The notes under the pieces are model-generated. The model ran no database searches and was not told the origin of the DNA. It saw only the letters and a list, made by a program, of their open reading frames with translations. DNA of 64,000 nucleotides from CAMYMQ01 sp963730305 (GTDB lineage: Bacteria > Pseudomonadota > Alphaproteobacteria > Bin65). Below are positions 32,634 to 44,221 of this stretch, piece by piece (the first letter of the stretch is position 1; every line of letters begins with the position of its first letter). The translations under genes were made by a program, and so were the position numbers. Where the stretch lies: positions 310,001 through 374,000 of the forward strand of contig CAVSRB010000008.1 in the NCBI GenBank assembly GCA_963730305.1. Reading direction: 5' to 3'.

Positions 32634-33890
32634 ATGCGGCTCCCTACCCTTCTGATTGGTGGTGCCGCTTTGGCGGCGGTCGCCGTCGGAGCCTATTACT
32701 ACAACCTTCACCGGCGAGACACCGCGCGCATCAATGCGGTGCAAGCGACCGCGCAGAACCGCGCCGCGACGGCGTCGCGCCCGGCTGCGCCCAACGCCGC
32801 ACGACCGAACCGCCCGGGCGCCCAGCCCGGCCGGCGCGTGCGCCCGCCCGTCCCGGTCAACACCGCGGTCGCCCGGCGGATGGACGCCCCGGTGACCCTC
32901 ACCGCGATCGGCGCCGTCCAGTCCGTGTCGACGGTCTCGATCCGGGCCCAGATCGACGGCCAGATCCGCCAGGTCCACTTCACCGAGGGTCAGCGGGTCA
33001 AGAAGGGCGACCTGCTGTTCACCATCGACCCGCGCCCGTTCCAGGCGGCGCTGCGGGCCGCCGAGGCGGCGCTGGCGCGTAACCGGGCGCTGCTGCTCAA
33101 GGCCCAGTCCGACCTGCGCCGCTATCAGGAGCTGTCGGCGCGCGAGTTCGCCAGCAAGCAGAAATTCGAGGAAGCGCGCGCCAACGCCGCCGCGCTGGAA
33201 GCGTCGATCAAGGGCGACGAGGCCCAGGTCGATATCGCCCGGCTGCGGCTGGAATACACCCAGATCCGCTCGCCGATCGACGGCCGCGCCGGCAGCGTGC
33301 TGGTCACCGCCGGCAACCTGGTCAAGGCCAACGACGCCACCCTGGTCGTGGTCAACCAGACCCGGCCGATCTACGCGGCCTTCTCCGTGCCGGAGAGCCG
33401 GCTCGACGACATTCGCCGCTACCAGGCGGCCGGACCGCTGACGGTGCGCATCCTCGCGCCCGAGGGCAGCGCGCCGGTCCCCGCCGGCCGGCTGACCTTC
33501 ATCAACAACGCGGTCGACCAGACCACGGGCACGATCCAGCTCAAGGCCACCTTCCCCAATCCCGACGACCGGCTGACGCCGGGCCAGTTCGTCAACGTCG
33601 AGCTGCTGCTCACCACGCTCCGCCAGGCGGTCGTGGTGCCGACGAACGCGATCCAGGTCGGCCAGCGCGAAGGCGTCACCTTCCGCTACGTGTTCGTGGT
33701 CAAGGCCGACCGGACGGTCCAGCTTCGGCGCGTCGTCCCCGGCGTGAATTTCGGCGACCACACCGTCCTGACCAGCGGCCTCAACACCGGCGAGCGGGTG
33801 GTCACCGTCGGCCAGCTCCGGCTTCGCCCCGGCGCGCGCGTGCGCCTCGACACCAACGCCCGGCGGATGCGCCCCCGGGGGGCGAAGTAA
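32634..33890 (+). CDS. RND efflux periplasmic adaptor (system 2), MdtA-like
   Basis: A 418-residue membrane-fusion protein. The N-terminus (MRLPTLLIGGAALAAVAVGAYY) is a single membrane anchor followed by a proline- and arginine-rich linker. The lipoyl half-motifs are VHFTEGQRVKKGDLLFTID and YTQIRSPIDGRAGSVLV. The long alpha-hairpin includes QSDLRRYQEL and ANAAALEASIKG. The domain order and FINNAVDQTTGTIQLKATFPN match MdtA/AcrA-type adaptors. The ATG at 32634 has GGAGG at the right distance; upstream in-frame codons do not look coding. It precedes its pump by 13 bases and is clearly paired with it. Confidence 0.88.
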   Translation: MRLPTLLIGGAALAAVAVGAYYYNLHRRDTARINAVQATAQNRAATASRPAAPNAARPNRPGAQPGRRVRPPVPVNTAVARRMDAPVTLTAIGAVQSVSTVSIRAQIDGQIRQVHFTEGQRVKKGDLLFTIDPRPFQAALRAAEAALARNRALLLKAQSDLRRYQELSAREFASKQKFEEARANAAALEASIKGDEAQVDIARLRLEYTQIRSPIDGRAGSVLVTAGNLVKANDATLVVVNQTRPIYAAFSVPESRLDDIRRYQAAGPLTVRILAPEGSAPVPAGRLTFINNAVDQTTGTIQLKATFPNPDDRLTPGQFVNVELLLTTLRQAVVVPTNAIQVGQREGVTFRYVFVVKADRTVQLRRVVPGVNFGDHTVLTSGLNTGERVVTVGQLRLRPGARVRLDTNARRMRPRGAK

Positions 33891-33903
33891 GGGCCCACCC
33901 GAA

Positions 33904-36900
33904 ATGACCCTCCCGGAGCTGTGCATCCGCCGCCCGGTGATGACCACCTTGCTGATGGTGGCCTTTATCGTGTTCGGCGTGATCGCCTATCGCGGCCTGC
34001 CGGTCAGCGAGCTGCCCAACGTCGACTTCCCGGTGATCCAGGTCCAGGCGAAGATGCCCGGCGCCGACCCGGAGACCATGGCCGCCTCGGTGGCGACCGT
34101 CCTCGAATCGCAGTTCTCGACCATCGCCGGGCTGACCGCGATGACGTCGAGCAGCAGCAGCGGCGCCACCCGCATCACGCTGATGTTCGACCTGGACCGC
34201 AACATCGACGCCGCGGCCCAGGACGTCGCCGCCGGCATCATCGCGGCGCAGCGGCGCCTGCCGAGCGCGATGCCCTCGCCGCCGTTCATGCGCAAGGTCA
34301 ACCCGGCGGACTCGCCGATCCTCTACCTGGCGATGAGTTCGCCGACGCTGCCGCTGCAGGTCGTCAACGAGTGGGCCGAGACCCAGCTCGCCCAGATGAT
34401 CGCGACCGTTCCCGGCGTGGCCCAGGTGCTGGTCTACGGCTCGCAGAAGTGCGCCGTGCGCGTCCAGCGTCAACCCGGACGCGATGGCCGCCCGCGGCAT
34501 CGGCATCGACGAGGTCCAGCGGGCGATCCAGCAGGCCAACTCGAACCTGCCGACCGGCGAGGTCAGCGGCCGCGACAAGGCGATGTCGATCCGCACCACC
34601 GGCCAGCTCACCCAGGTCGACAACTACCTGCGCCAGATCATCCTGGTCCGCAACGGCGCGCCGGTCCGCCTGCGCGACATCGGCACCGCGATCAACGGCG
34701 TCGAGAACGACAAGAACGCCGGCTGGTTCAACCGCAACCGGGCGATCATCCTGGCGATCCAGCGCCAGCCCGGCACCAACACCATCGAGGTGGTCGACGC
34801 GATCAAGAAGATCCTGCCGACCTTCCGCCAGCAGCTCCCCGGCGCGGTCGACCTCAACGTCCTCTACGACCGCAGCCAGTCGATCCGCGCCTCGGTGCAC
34901 GAAGTCCAGTTCACGCTGGTGCTGGCCGTCGGTGCTGGTGGTCCTGGTGATCTTCCTGTTCCTGCGGAACCTGTCCGCGACGGTGATCCCGAGCCTGGCG
35001 CTGCCGATCAGCGTGATCGGCACCTTCGCGGTGATGTTCGCCTTCGGCTACAGCCTCGACAACCTGTCGCTGCTGGCGCTGACGCTCGCCGTCGGCTTCG
35101 TCGTCGACGACGCCATCGTCATGCTCGAGAACATCGTCCGCCACATCGAGCAGGGCGAGAAGCCGATGCAGGCCGCGCTCAAGGGCTCGCGCGAGATCGG
35201 CTTCACCATCATCTCGATGACCGTGTCGCTGTTCGCGGTGTTCATCCCGGTGATGTTCATGGGCGGCGTGGTCGGCCGGCTGCTGCACGAGTTCGCGGTG
35301 ACGATCACCGCGGCGATCGTCGTCTCCGGCCTGGTCTCGCTGACCCTGACGCCGATGCTGTGCAGCCGGTTCGTCCGGGTCCGCCACGACCGCAAGCCGG
35401 GGGCGCTGTTCCGCGCCAGCGAGCGGGTGTTCGACGCCATGCTCGCGGGCTACGACCGGTCGCTGCGCTGGTGCCTGGCGCGCAAGCGGCTGGTGCTGGT
35501 GGTGTTCCTGGGCACCGTCGTGGGCTCGGGCTACCTGTTCACCATCGTCCCCAAGGACTTCCTGCCCAAGGAGGATACCGGCCAGCTGATCGTCTTCACC
35601 GAAGGCGCGCAGGACGCCTCCTTCGCCTCGATGGTCCGGCTGCAGAAGAAGCTCGCCGATATCGTGCTGCGCGGAGCCCGAGGTCGCAGTCGCTGATGTC
35701 GTCGGTCGGCGCCGGCGGCCCGCGGACGACGCCCAACTCCGGCCTGCTCTTCGTCCGCCTGAAGCCGCGCGAGATGCGCAAGGCGTCGGCGCGAGCAGGT
35801 GGCGGCGCGGCTGCGCCGCAAGCTGGCGGGCGTGGCCGGCGTGCGCGCCTTCGCCAACGTGCCGCCGCCGCTGCGGCTGTCCGGCATGCCGACCAAGTCG
35901 GAATACCAGTTCACGCTCAAGAGCCTGGATCTCGACGGGCTCTACGCCACCGCCCAGCGGTTCGAGGCCGCGTTGCGCCGGCAGCCCGGCTTCACCGACG
36001 TCACCACCGACCTCGACATCTCCAGCCCGACCGCGGTGGTCCGCATCGACCGCGCCAAGGCGGCCGCGCTGGGCCTGACGATGGAGCAGATCGAGAGCGC
36101 GCTGAACAGCGCCTACGGCGCCGCAGCAGATCTCGACGATCTTCACGCGCGTCGAACCAGTACAGCGTGATCCTCGAGCTCGAGCCGCGCTTCCGCCGCG
36201 GGCCGAACGCGATCAACCTGCTCTACATCCGCTCGTCGACCGGCAAGCTGGTGCCGTTGGCCGCGGTCGCCCAGGTGCGGCCGGGGGTCGGCCCGCTGAC
36301 CGTCAACCACCAGGGCCAGCTCCCGTCGGTGACGATCAGCTTCAACCTGGCCCCGGGCACGCCGCTCGGCGTCGCCCTCAATCGGCTGCACGCGCTGCAG
36401 CGGGACCTCAAGATCCCGGCCGACATCTCCACCGGCCTGCAGGGCACCGCCCAGGCGTTCCAGGACGCCTCGCGCGGCCTCGGCCTGCTGCTGTTGCTGG
36501 CGATCATCGTCGTCTACATCGTCCTCGGCATCCTCTACGAGAGCTTCATCCACCCGCTGACGATCCTCTCGGGCCTGCCCTCGGCGGCGGTCGGCGCGCT
36601 GTTGGTGCTGCTGTGGTTCGACGTCAGCCTGAGCCTCTACGCCTTCGTCGGCATCATCATGCTGGTCGGCATCGTCAAGAAGAACGCGATCATGATGATC
36701 GACTTCGCGCTGACCCGGCAGCGGGCGAGCGGGATCCCGCCGGAGACCGCGATCTACGAGGCCTGCCTGGTCCGCTTCCGGCCGATCATGATGACCACCA
36801 TGGCCGCCCTGCTCGGCACGCTGCCGATCGCGCTGGCGATCGGCGCCGGATCGGAATCGCGGGTGCCGCTGGGCCTGACCGTGGTCGGCGGCCTGGCCGT

Positions 36901-37033
36901 CTCGCAGCTCCTGACCCTGTTCCTGACGCCGGTGATCTACGTCTATATGGAGAAGCTGCAGTCCGCCCTGCGGGGGCGCCGCAAGGCAGCCCCGTCGCCG
37001 GCACCGGTTGCACCGCCCGCCGCGGCGGAGTAG
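33904..37033 (+). CDS. RND efflux pump, MdtB/MdtC-like (system 2), seven apparent frameshifts
   Basis: A pump of about 1040 residues when the frame changes are corrected. The N-terminus is TLPELCIRRPVMTTLLMVAFIVFG. Helix 4 has VGFVVDDAIVMLENI, with both relay aspartates. Helix 10 has GIVKKNAIMMIDFA, with the relay lysine, so it looks like a normal proton-driven exporter. Reading through requires seven changes, each equal to one extra base: near 34468, 34931, 35673, 35695, 35792, 36123 and 36154. Family-conserved residues abut at every one (for example VRVQ then VNPD; FTRV then NQYSV), so a real protein length is preserved by removing single bases. Either the sequence has errors here or the gene was inactivated recently. 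Its partner adaptor is intact. Confidence 0.8.
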
Positions 37034-37043
37034 ACCGCCGCGC

Positions 37044-38165
37044 ATGGACTGCGATTTCCTGATCATCGGCGCCGGCATCGCCGGGGCGTCGGCCGGATAC
37101 GCGCTCGCCCCCCGCGGCCGGGTCGTCATCCTCGAGCGCGAGAGCCAGCCGGGCTACCACTCGACCGGCCGCTCGGCCGCGCTCTACACCGGCACCTACG
37201 GCAACTTCGTGATGCGCACGATCGCCAAGGCGAGCCGCGCGTTCCTCGACAACCCGCCGGACGGCTTCACGGAACATCCGCTGATGACGCCGCGGGCGAC
37301 CATGCTGATCGGCCGCGCCGACCAGGCCGAGGCGCTCGAGGTCGCGCTCGAGGAAGGCCGCGCCATCGTGCCCGAGGTCCACATGCTGTCGGCCGATGCG
37401 GCACGCGAAATCTGCCCGGCGCTGAATCCCGACTATGTCGCCGGCGCGGTGCTCGACCCGACCTCGATGGACATGGACGTCCACGCCATCCACCACGGCT
37501 TCCTGCGCGGCGTCCGCGCGGCCGGCGGCCAGATCGTCACCGACGCCGAGGTCACCGGGCTCGGCCGCGACGGCGACGGCTGGACCGTCGAGACCACGGC
37601 GGGGACATGGCGCGCGCCGATGGTGCTCAACGCCGCGGGCGCCTGGGCGGATACCCTGGCCGAGCTCGCCGGGCTGCGCCCCATCGGCCTGGTGCCCAAG
37701 CGGCGCACGGCGATGACCTTCGATCCGCCGGCCGACCTGGCGATCGACGGTTGGGCCGCGGTGATCGACGTCGACGAGGCCTTCTATTTCAAGCCGGATG
37801 CCGGCAAGCTGTTGGGCTCGCCCGCCGACGAGACGCCGGTGCCGCCCCAGGACATCCAGCCCGAAGAGCTCGATATCGCCATCGCCGTCGACCGTATCGA
37901 GAAGGCGGCGCAGTTCCGGGTCGGCCGCATCGACCACCGCTGGGCCGGCCTGCGCAGCTTCGTCGACGACAAGTCGATCGTGATCGGCGAGGCGACCGAC
38001 GGCCCGGGCTTCATCTGGGTCGCGGCCCAGGGCGGCTACGGCATCATGACGTCGCCCGCCGCCGGCCGGATCGCCGCCGCGATGGCACTGGGCGAGGCGT
38101 TCCCCGCCGACGTCGAGGACCTGGGAATCTCGGCCGCCGACGTGGCGCCGGCGCGGCTGGGCTAG
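37044..38165 (+). CDS. FAD-dependent oxidoreductase, DAO family
   Basis: A 373-residue flavoprotein of the D-amino-acid/glycine oxidase (DAO) superfamily. The FAD-binding fingerprint DFLIIGAGIAGASAGYALA is at the N-terminus, with a GYHSTGRSAALYT block. An NAAGAWADTLA motif and the C-terminal AAQGGYGIMTSPA supply the rest of the FAD site. These proteins oxidise amines or amino acids. The substrate pocket cannot be read from sequence; a mercuric or opine-type role is not indicated. ATG 37044 follows the pump stop by 10 bases, so it may be cotranscribed with the pump. It is convergent with ubiG. Confidence 0.85.
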   Translation: MDCDFLIIGAGIAGASAGYALAPRGRVVILERESQPGYHSTGRSAALYTGTYGNFVMRTIAKASRAFLDNPPDGFTEHPLMTPRATMLIGRADQAEALEVALEEGRAIVPEVHMLSADAAREICPALNPDYVAGAVLDPTSMDMDVHAIHHGFLRGVRAAGGQIVTDAEVTGLGRDGDGWTVETTAGTWRAPMVLNAAGAWADTLAELAGLRPIGLVPKRRTAMTFDPPADLAIDGWAAVIDVDEAFYFKPDAGKLLGSPADETPVPPQDIQPEELDIAIAVDRIEKAAQFRVGRIDHRWAGLRSFVDDKSIVIGEATDGPGFIWVAAQGGYGIMTSPAAGRIAAAMALGEAFPADVEDLGISAADVAPARLG

Positions 38166-38172
38166 CGCCGCC

Positions 38173-38931
38173 TCACGACGCTTCCGGCCGCACCGCCGAA
38201 ATCATGTAGTTGACCGAGACGTCGCCGGTGACCCGCCACTCGTCATAGAACGGGTTGTAGGTGATGCCGGCGATCTCCTCGACCCGCACGCCGCCGTGCG
38301 TCAGCGCCGACGACAGCTCCGACGGGCGCAGAAACTTGCGCCAGTCGTGGGTGCCGGGCGGCAGCCAGCGCATCACGTATTCGGCGCCGACGATGGCCAT
38401 GGCGAAGGCCTTGGCGGTGCGGTTCAGGGTCGCCATCACGATCAGGCCGCCGGGCCGGGCCAGGGTGCAGCAGGCCTCGACGAAGCCGGCGACGTCGGCG
38501 ACGTGCTCGACCACTTCCAGGCTCAACACGACGTCGAACCGCTCGCCGGCGGCGACCAGCGCCTCGGCCGTGTCGGCGCGGTAGTCGATGTCGAGGCCGA
38601 CCGCCTCGGCGTGGCTGCGGGCGACGCCGATATTCTCGGCGGCGGCGTCGATGCCGGTGACCGCCGCGCCCAGGCGCGCCATCGGCTCGCACACCAGGCC
38701 GCCGCCGCAGCCGATGTCGATCACGCGCAGCCCGTCGAGCGGCCGGTCCGCCGACGGGTCGCGGCCGAAGCGCGCGCAGGCGCGGTCGCGCACGAAGCGG
38801 ACCCGCGCGGGATTGAGCTTGTGCAGCGGCCGGAACTTGCCGTCCGGATCCCACCATTCGGCGGCCATCGCGGCGAAGCGGGCGATCTCGCCGGCATCGA
38901 CCGAACCCGTTGTTGCGCCTGTCTTCGCCAT
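38173..38931 (-). CDS. ubiG: Ubiquinone biosynthesis O-methyltransferase
   Basis: A 252-residue SAM-dependent methyltransferase that carries out both O-methylations in ubiquinone synthesis. UbiG-type features are the N-terminal ARFAAMAAEWWDPDGKFRPLH, followed by LDGLRVIDIGCGGGLVCEPMA (motif I), the GIDAAAENIGVARSHAE loop and VLSLEVVEHVADV. The end segment includes HDWRKFLRPSEL, also UbiG-specific. It is divergent from lysC with a 149-base gap and convergent with the DAO gene (7 bases). The prenyl chain it needs can come from dxs, ispG and ispA in this window. Confidence 0.95.
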   Translation of the reverse strand: MAKTGATTGSVDAGEIARFAAMAAEWWDPDGKFRPLHKLNPARVRFVRDRACARFGRDPSADRPLDGLRVIDIGCGGGLVCEPMARLGAAVTGIDAAAENIGVARSHAEAVGLDIDYRADTAEALVAAGERFDVVLSLEVVEHVADVAGFVEACCTLARPGGLIVMATLNRTAKAFAMAIVGAEYVMRWLPPGTHDWRKFLRPSELSSALTHGGVRVEEIAGITYNPFYDEWRVTGDVSVNYMISAVRPEAS

Positions 38932-39080
38932 CGCGGTGTTCCGCCCGTGGTTTTATTGCAATGCGTAGGCCCTAACCGTATGTATACGCCGCCCCGCGCT
39001 CAACAAGAGGCGCAATATGCGCGGCCTCCCGTGCGCGGCGCGGGACGGCCACAGAAAATCAAGCGGGGATCGCGGGCTCG

Positions 39081-40301
<1,221 letters not shown>

Positions 40302-40370
40302 CCGACAGGCGCCGTCCCGACGCAGGAGCGCGCTGGCCCGGGAGGAAACAGGGCAGCGGGCCCAGAGGGG

Positions 40371-42710
40371 ATGACGAAGATTCCGAGCAAGTCTGCCGGT
40401 CTTGCTAAGGCGCCGAGCGATTCGGGCTCGCACCACCACACCGATTCGCGCCTGCTCCTCCGGCGGATGCGCGACGTCATGGCGGGGCCCGGCACCGGCC
40501 AGGAGCGCCTCAACCGGATCGTCAAGCTGATCGCGACGACGATGGTTGCGGAGGTTTGCTCGCTCTACCTGCGGCGCGCGGGCGAGGTGCTCGAGCTGTA
40601 CGCCACCGAGGGCCTGAAGCAGTCCGCCGTCCACCATACCCGCCTGCGGTTCGGCGAAGGCGTCATCGGCGACATCGCCGCGCGGGCCCGGCCGCTCGCG
40701 CTGGCGGAGGCGCAGGCGCATCCGGACTTCGCCTACCGGCCGGAAACGGGCGAAGAGATCTACCATTCGATGCTCGGCGTGCCGATCCTGCGCGGCGGCA
40801 AGGTGATCGGCGTGCTCGCGGTGCAGAACCGCACCCGGCGCCACTATACCGACGAGGAGGTCGAGACCCTCCAGACCATCGCCATGGTCTCGGCCGAAAT
40901 GGTCGCCGCCGAGGAGTTCGTGCACGCCAACGAGCTGCACGAGACCGACGGCAACGCCATCCTGCCGCTGCGGATGACCGGCGTGCGGCTCGCCGCCGGC
41001 GCGGCGATCGGCCAGGCCGTGCTGCACCGGCCCCGCCCCGAGGTCCGCACCCTGATCGCCGAGGACGTCAAGCTGGAGACCGAGCGGCTGTCGGCAGCGC
41101 TGCAGGGTATGTACAGCGCGCTCGACTCCATGATCGCCGACAGCCGCGCCGTGATCGGCGGCGAATCGCGCGAGATCCTCGAATCCTACCGCATGATCGC
41201 CGAGGACCAGGGCTGGATCCGGCGCATCCGCGAGGCGATCGAGGGCGGCCTGACCGCCGAAGCCGCGGTCCGGCGCGTGCAGGACGAGAACAACGCCCGC
41301 ATGGCCAAGATCCAGGACGCCTATCTGCGCGAGCGGATGACCGACTTCGACGATCTCGCCAACCGGTTGCTCCAGCATCTGGCGGAGCCGGCCGGCATGC
41401 TCAACGCGCCGGTGCGGCGCGAGCTGCCGGCCGACGCGGTGGTCATCGCCGGCGCGCTGGGGCCGGCCGAGCTGCTCGACTACGACCTGCGCAGCCTGCG
41501 CGGCGTGGTGCTCGACGACGGCTCCCCCAACTCCCACGTCGCGATCATCGCCCGGGCGCTCGACATCCCGGTGGTCGGCCGCGTCCGCGGCGTGCTGGAG
41601 CGGGTCGACCCGCTGGATATGGTCATCGTCGACGGCGACAACGCCCAGGTCTTCATCCGCCCGTCCGAGGACATCCAGACCGCGTTCCAGGAGAGCGTCG
41701 CCGAGCGGACCATGAAGCGGGCCGCCTTCTCGGCGCTGCGCGACAAGCCGTCGGTCACGCTCGACGGCGTACGGGTCAAGCTCCAGCTCAACGCCGGCCT
41801 GCAGGTCGACCTGAGCCACCTGGAGACGCAGGGCGCCGAAGGCGTCGGCCTGTACCGGACCGAAATTCCGTTCATGGTCCACGCCGATTTCCCGGACGTA
41901 CGTACGCAGGCGGAGCTGTACGCGGAGATCCTGGAGAAGGCCGGCGGCCGGCCGGTGGTGTTCCGGACGCTCGACATCGGCGGCGACAAGATCCTGCCCT
42001 ATCTGGCCGACACCAACGACGACAACCCGGCGATGGGCTGGCGGGCACTGCGCATCGCGCTCGACCGGCCGGCGATCCTGCGCATGCAGCTCCGCGCGAT
42101 GATCCGCGCCGCCAAGGGCCGGCCGCTCCGGGTCATGTTCCCGATGGTCGCGGAGATCCCCGAGTTCGAGGCCGCCCGGCGGATCTTCGACATCGAGATG
42201 GACCGCGCCCGGCGCCAGGGCGAGGCGGTGCCCGAGAGCTGCCAGGTCGGCGCGATGCTGGAGGTGCCGGCGCTGCTCTGGCAGTTGCCGGCGCTGGTCG
42301 AGCGGGTCGACTTCCTCTCGGTCGGCTCGAACGACCTGCTGCAATTCCTGTACGCCAGCGACCGTTCCAACCCGCGACTGCTGCAGCGCTACGACCCGCT
42401 GGCGCCGCCCGTGATCGCGCTGATGCGCGACATCGCCACGGCCTGCGCCGCCGCGCGCGGCGGCCAGGGGGTGCCGGTCACCCTGTGCGGCGAGATGGCG
42501 GGCGAGCCGCTGGAAGCAATGGCGGTGATCGGCGCCGGCATCACCAGCCTGTCGATGACCGCCTCGGCGATCGGCCCGGTCAAGGCGATGGTGCGCAGCC
42601 TCGACGTCGGCGCCCTGCGCAACTACCTGGGCAGCCTCCACGGCGACGTCCAACGGTCGCTGCGCGACAAGCTGACGGCCTTCGCCCGGGACCACAATAT
42701 TGCCATATAG
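40371..42710 (+). CDS. ptsP: Nitrogen phosphotransferase enzyme I (PtsP/EI-Ntr)
   Basis: A 779-residue phosphoenolpyruvate-protein phosphotransferase. An N-terminal GAF domain (residues about 30-175, with LRFGEGVIGDIAARARPLAL) marks it as EI-Ntr rather than the sugar-type EI. The phosphohistidine loop is NSHVAIIARALDIPVV (His389 by my count). The PEP-binding barrel has GVGLYRTEIPFM and the catalytic cysteine in LCGEMAG (Cys706). The PTS-Ntr cascade signals nitrogen and potassium state through NPr and EIIA-Ntr, which are not in the window. It follows lysC by 69 bases, as in other Alphaproteobacteria. Confidence 0.94.
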   Translation: MTKIPSKSAGLAKAPSDSGSHHHTDSRLLLRRMRDVMAGPGTGQERLNRIVKLIATTMVAEVCSLYLRRAGEVLELYATEGLKQSAVHHTRLRFGEGVIGDIAARARPLALAEAQAHPDFAYRPETGEEIYHSMLGVPILRGGKVIGVLAVQNRTRRHYTDEEVETLQTIAMVSAEMVAAEEFVHANELHETDGNAILPLRMTGVRLAAGAAIGQAVLHRPRPEVRTLIAEDVKLETERLSAALQGMYSALDSMIADSRAVIGGESREILESYRMIAEDQGWIRRIREAIEGGLTAEAAVRRVQDENNARMAKIQDAYLRERMTDFDDLANRLLQHLAEPAGMLNAPVRRELPADAVVIAGALGPAELLDYDLRSLRGVVLDDGSPNSHVAIIARALDIPVVGRVRGVLERVDPLDMVIVDGDNAQVFIRPSEDIQTAFQESVAERTMKRAAFSALRDKPSVTLDGVRVKLQLNAGLQVDLSHLETQGAEGVGLYRTEIPFMVHADFPDVRTQAELYAEILEKAGGRPVVFRTLDIGGDKILPYLADTNDDNPAMGWRALRIALDRPAILRMQLRAMIRAAKGRPLRVMFPMVAEIPEFEAARRIFDIEMDRARRQGEAVPESCQVGAMLEVPALLWQLPALVERVDFLSVGSNDLLQFLYASDRSNPRLLQRYDPLAPPVIALMRDIATACAAARGGQGVPVTLCGEMAGEPLEAMAVIGAGITSLSMTASAIGPVKAMVRSLDVGALRNYLGSLHGDVQRSLRDKLTAFARDHNIAI

Positions 42711-42934
42711 ATTCGATCTGGTGCGCGGCGAACGCGTTGCTTGGGATCGTGCGGACTGGTACAAAGCGAGTCCAAATCCGGCGCGCGAACCCGGGCAGGG
42801 CGGCAGTGGGGCCGTATTCGGGACGTTCGGCGAATCGGGGTCGGAACAACTTGATCGCCCACGATTTTTGCGACGCGATGCGCGTGCCGCAGGGCATGGC
42901 AATGTGGCCCTGACACCTTGGTCATGTGGAGCCG

Positions 42935-44113
42935 ATGGCGGACGTCAATAGAGACTATCTGATCGCGGGGGAGGACGTCGCCGTCGACAGCCTGGCGCCG
43001 GTCGAGCCCGGCGACGTCGGCACCGAACTCCGCGCCGCCCGTCAGGCGCGCCGCATCGACATCTCCAAGGTCGCCACCGATCTCAAGATCCGCGAGGACT
43101 TCCTGCTCGCGATCGAGAACGCGCGCTACGGCGACCTGCCGGGCATCCCCTACGCGATCGGCTACGTCCGCACCTACGCCACCTATCTCGGCCTCGATTC
43201 GGAGGACCTGGTCGCGCGCTTCAAGGACGAGACCCAGGGCCTGCACAACGAGCCCGACCTCGCCTTCCTGACCCCGGTCAAGGAAGGGCGGCTGGGCGGC
43301 CCGGCGCTGATCGGCCTGTCGCTGGCGCTGGCCGGCCTGGCCTACGGCGGCTGGTACTATTATTCGCACTCGGCCGACGACACGACGGTGGCCGTGACGG
43401 CCAAGCCGGGCAACCTGGCCAAGCCGGGCAACCAAGCCAAGCCGGGCGACCAGACCAAGGTCGCCGCCGTCGCGCCCAAGGCACAGGCGCCCGACACCAC
43501 CCCGCGCGCGGAAAAGACCCCCGAGGCGCTGGCACCGAGTACCCGGAGCACCGAGCCCAAGGCGCCCGACGTCAAGCCGGAAGACGCCAAGACCCAGGAC
43601 ACCAAGACGACCGACGCCAAGCCGCCGGTGACCAAGACCGCGGCCGACACGACGGGGCGCCTGACCGCGACCCTGACCGCCGCGGCCGGGGCGAGGCTGC
43701 GCGCGCCGGCCCCGCCCAAGCCGATCGTCGTCCTGACCGGCAGCATCTCGGCCAAGGCCGCGCCGGAAGTACAGACCGCGGCGAACAATGCGGCGGCGCC
43801 CCGGCGCGCGGCGCCCAAGCCCGGCACCAGGGCGGTTCCGGCGTCAGCGCCCCAGCCGAAGATCCTGCTCAAAGCGACCGGCCTGACCTGGGTGCGCATC
43901 CAGGATCGCAGCGGCAAGATCGTGCTGTCGCGCGTGCTGCGCCGGGGCACCAGCCTCGAAGTGCCGTCGAGGGCCGGGCTGACGCTCCACGTCGGCCGCG
44001 CCAACCGGCTCGAGGTCATGGTCGGCTCGAAGGTGGTGCCCGCCATGCACCACGAGAGCCTGCCGCTCTACAACGTCTCCCTCGACCCGGAGGCCTTGCT
44101 GAAGCGGCATTAG
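42935..44113 (+). CDS. RodZ-like helix-turn-helix membrane protein
   Basis: A 392-residue protein in three parts: a cytoplasmic helix-turn-helix domain (residues about 25-100, with VGTELRAARQARRIDISKVA and IPYAIGYVRTYA); one membrane helix at about residues 126-145; and a periplasmic region of low-complexity linker ending in a beta domain (DUF4115-like: TGLTWVRIQDRSGKIV). This is the architecture of RodZ, which anchors MreB and shapes the cell wall. The linker carries an imperfect tandem repeat of AKPGN-QAKPGD units. The ATG at 42935 has GGAG upstream; a GTG nine bases earlier is possible. The gene precedes ispG, a common RodZ-ispG pairing. Confidence 0.85.
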   Translation: MADVNRDYLIAGEDVAVDSLAPVEPGDVGTELRAARQARRIDISKVATDLKIREDFLLAIENARYGDLPGIPYAIGYVRTYATYLGLDSEDLVARFKDETQGLHNEPDLAFLTPVKEGRLGGPALIGLSLALAGLAYGGWYYYSHSADDTTVAVTAKPGNLAKPGNQAKPGDQTKVAAVAPKAQAPDTTPRAEKTPEALAPSTRSTEPKAPDVKPEDAKTQDTKTTDAKPPVTKTAADTTGRLTATLTAAAGARLRAPAPPKPIVVLTGSISAKAAPEVQTAANNAAAPRRAAPKPGTRAVPASAPQPKILLKATGLTWVRIQDRSGKIVLSRVLRRGTSLEVPSRAGLTLHVGRANRLEVMVGSKVVPAMHHESLPLYNVSLDPEALLKRH

Positions 44114-44221
44114 GGTGCGGATTTTCCCGCCCGCGCGTCCGTTGCCTCGGGCCGCCGGCGCGTCTATCTATCCCCTGTACGCCGAATGCGAACCGCGCCC
44201 GCTGCGGCGCAGAGGGATGAC

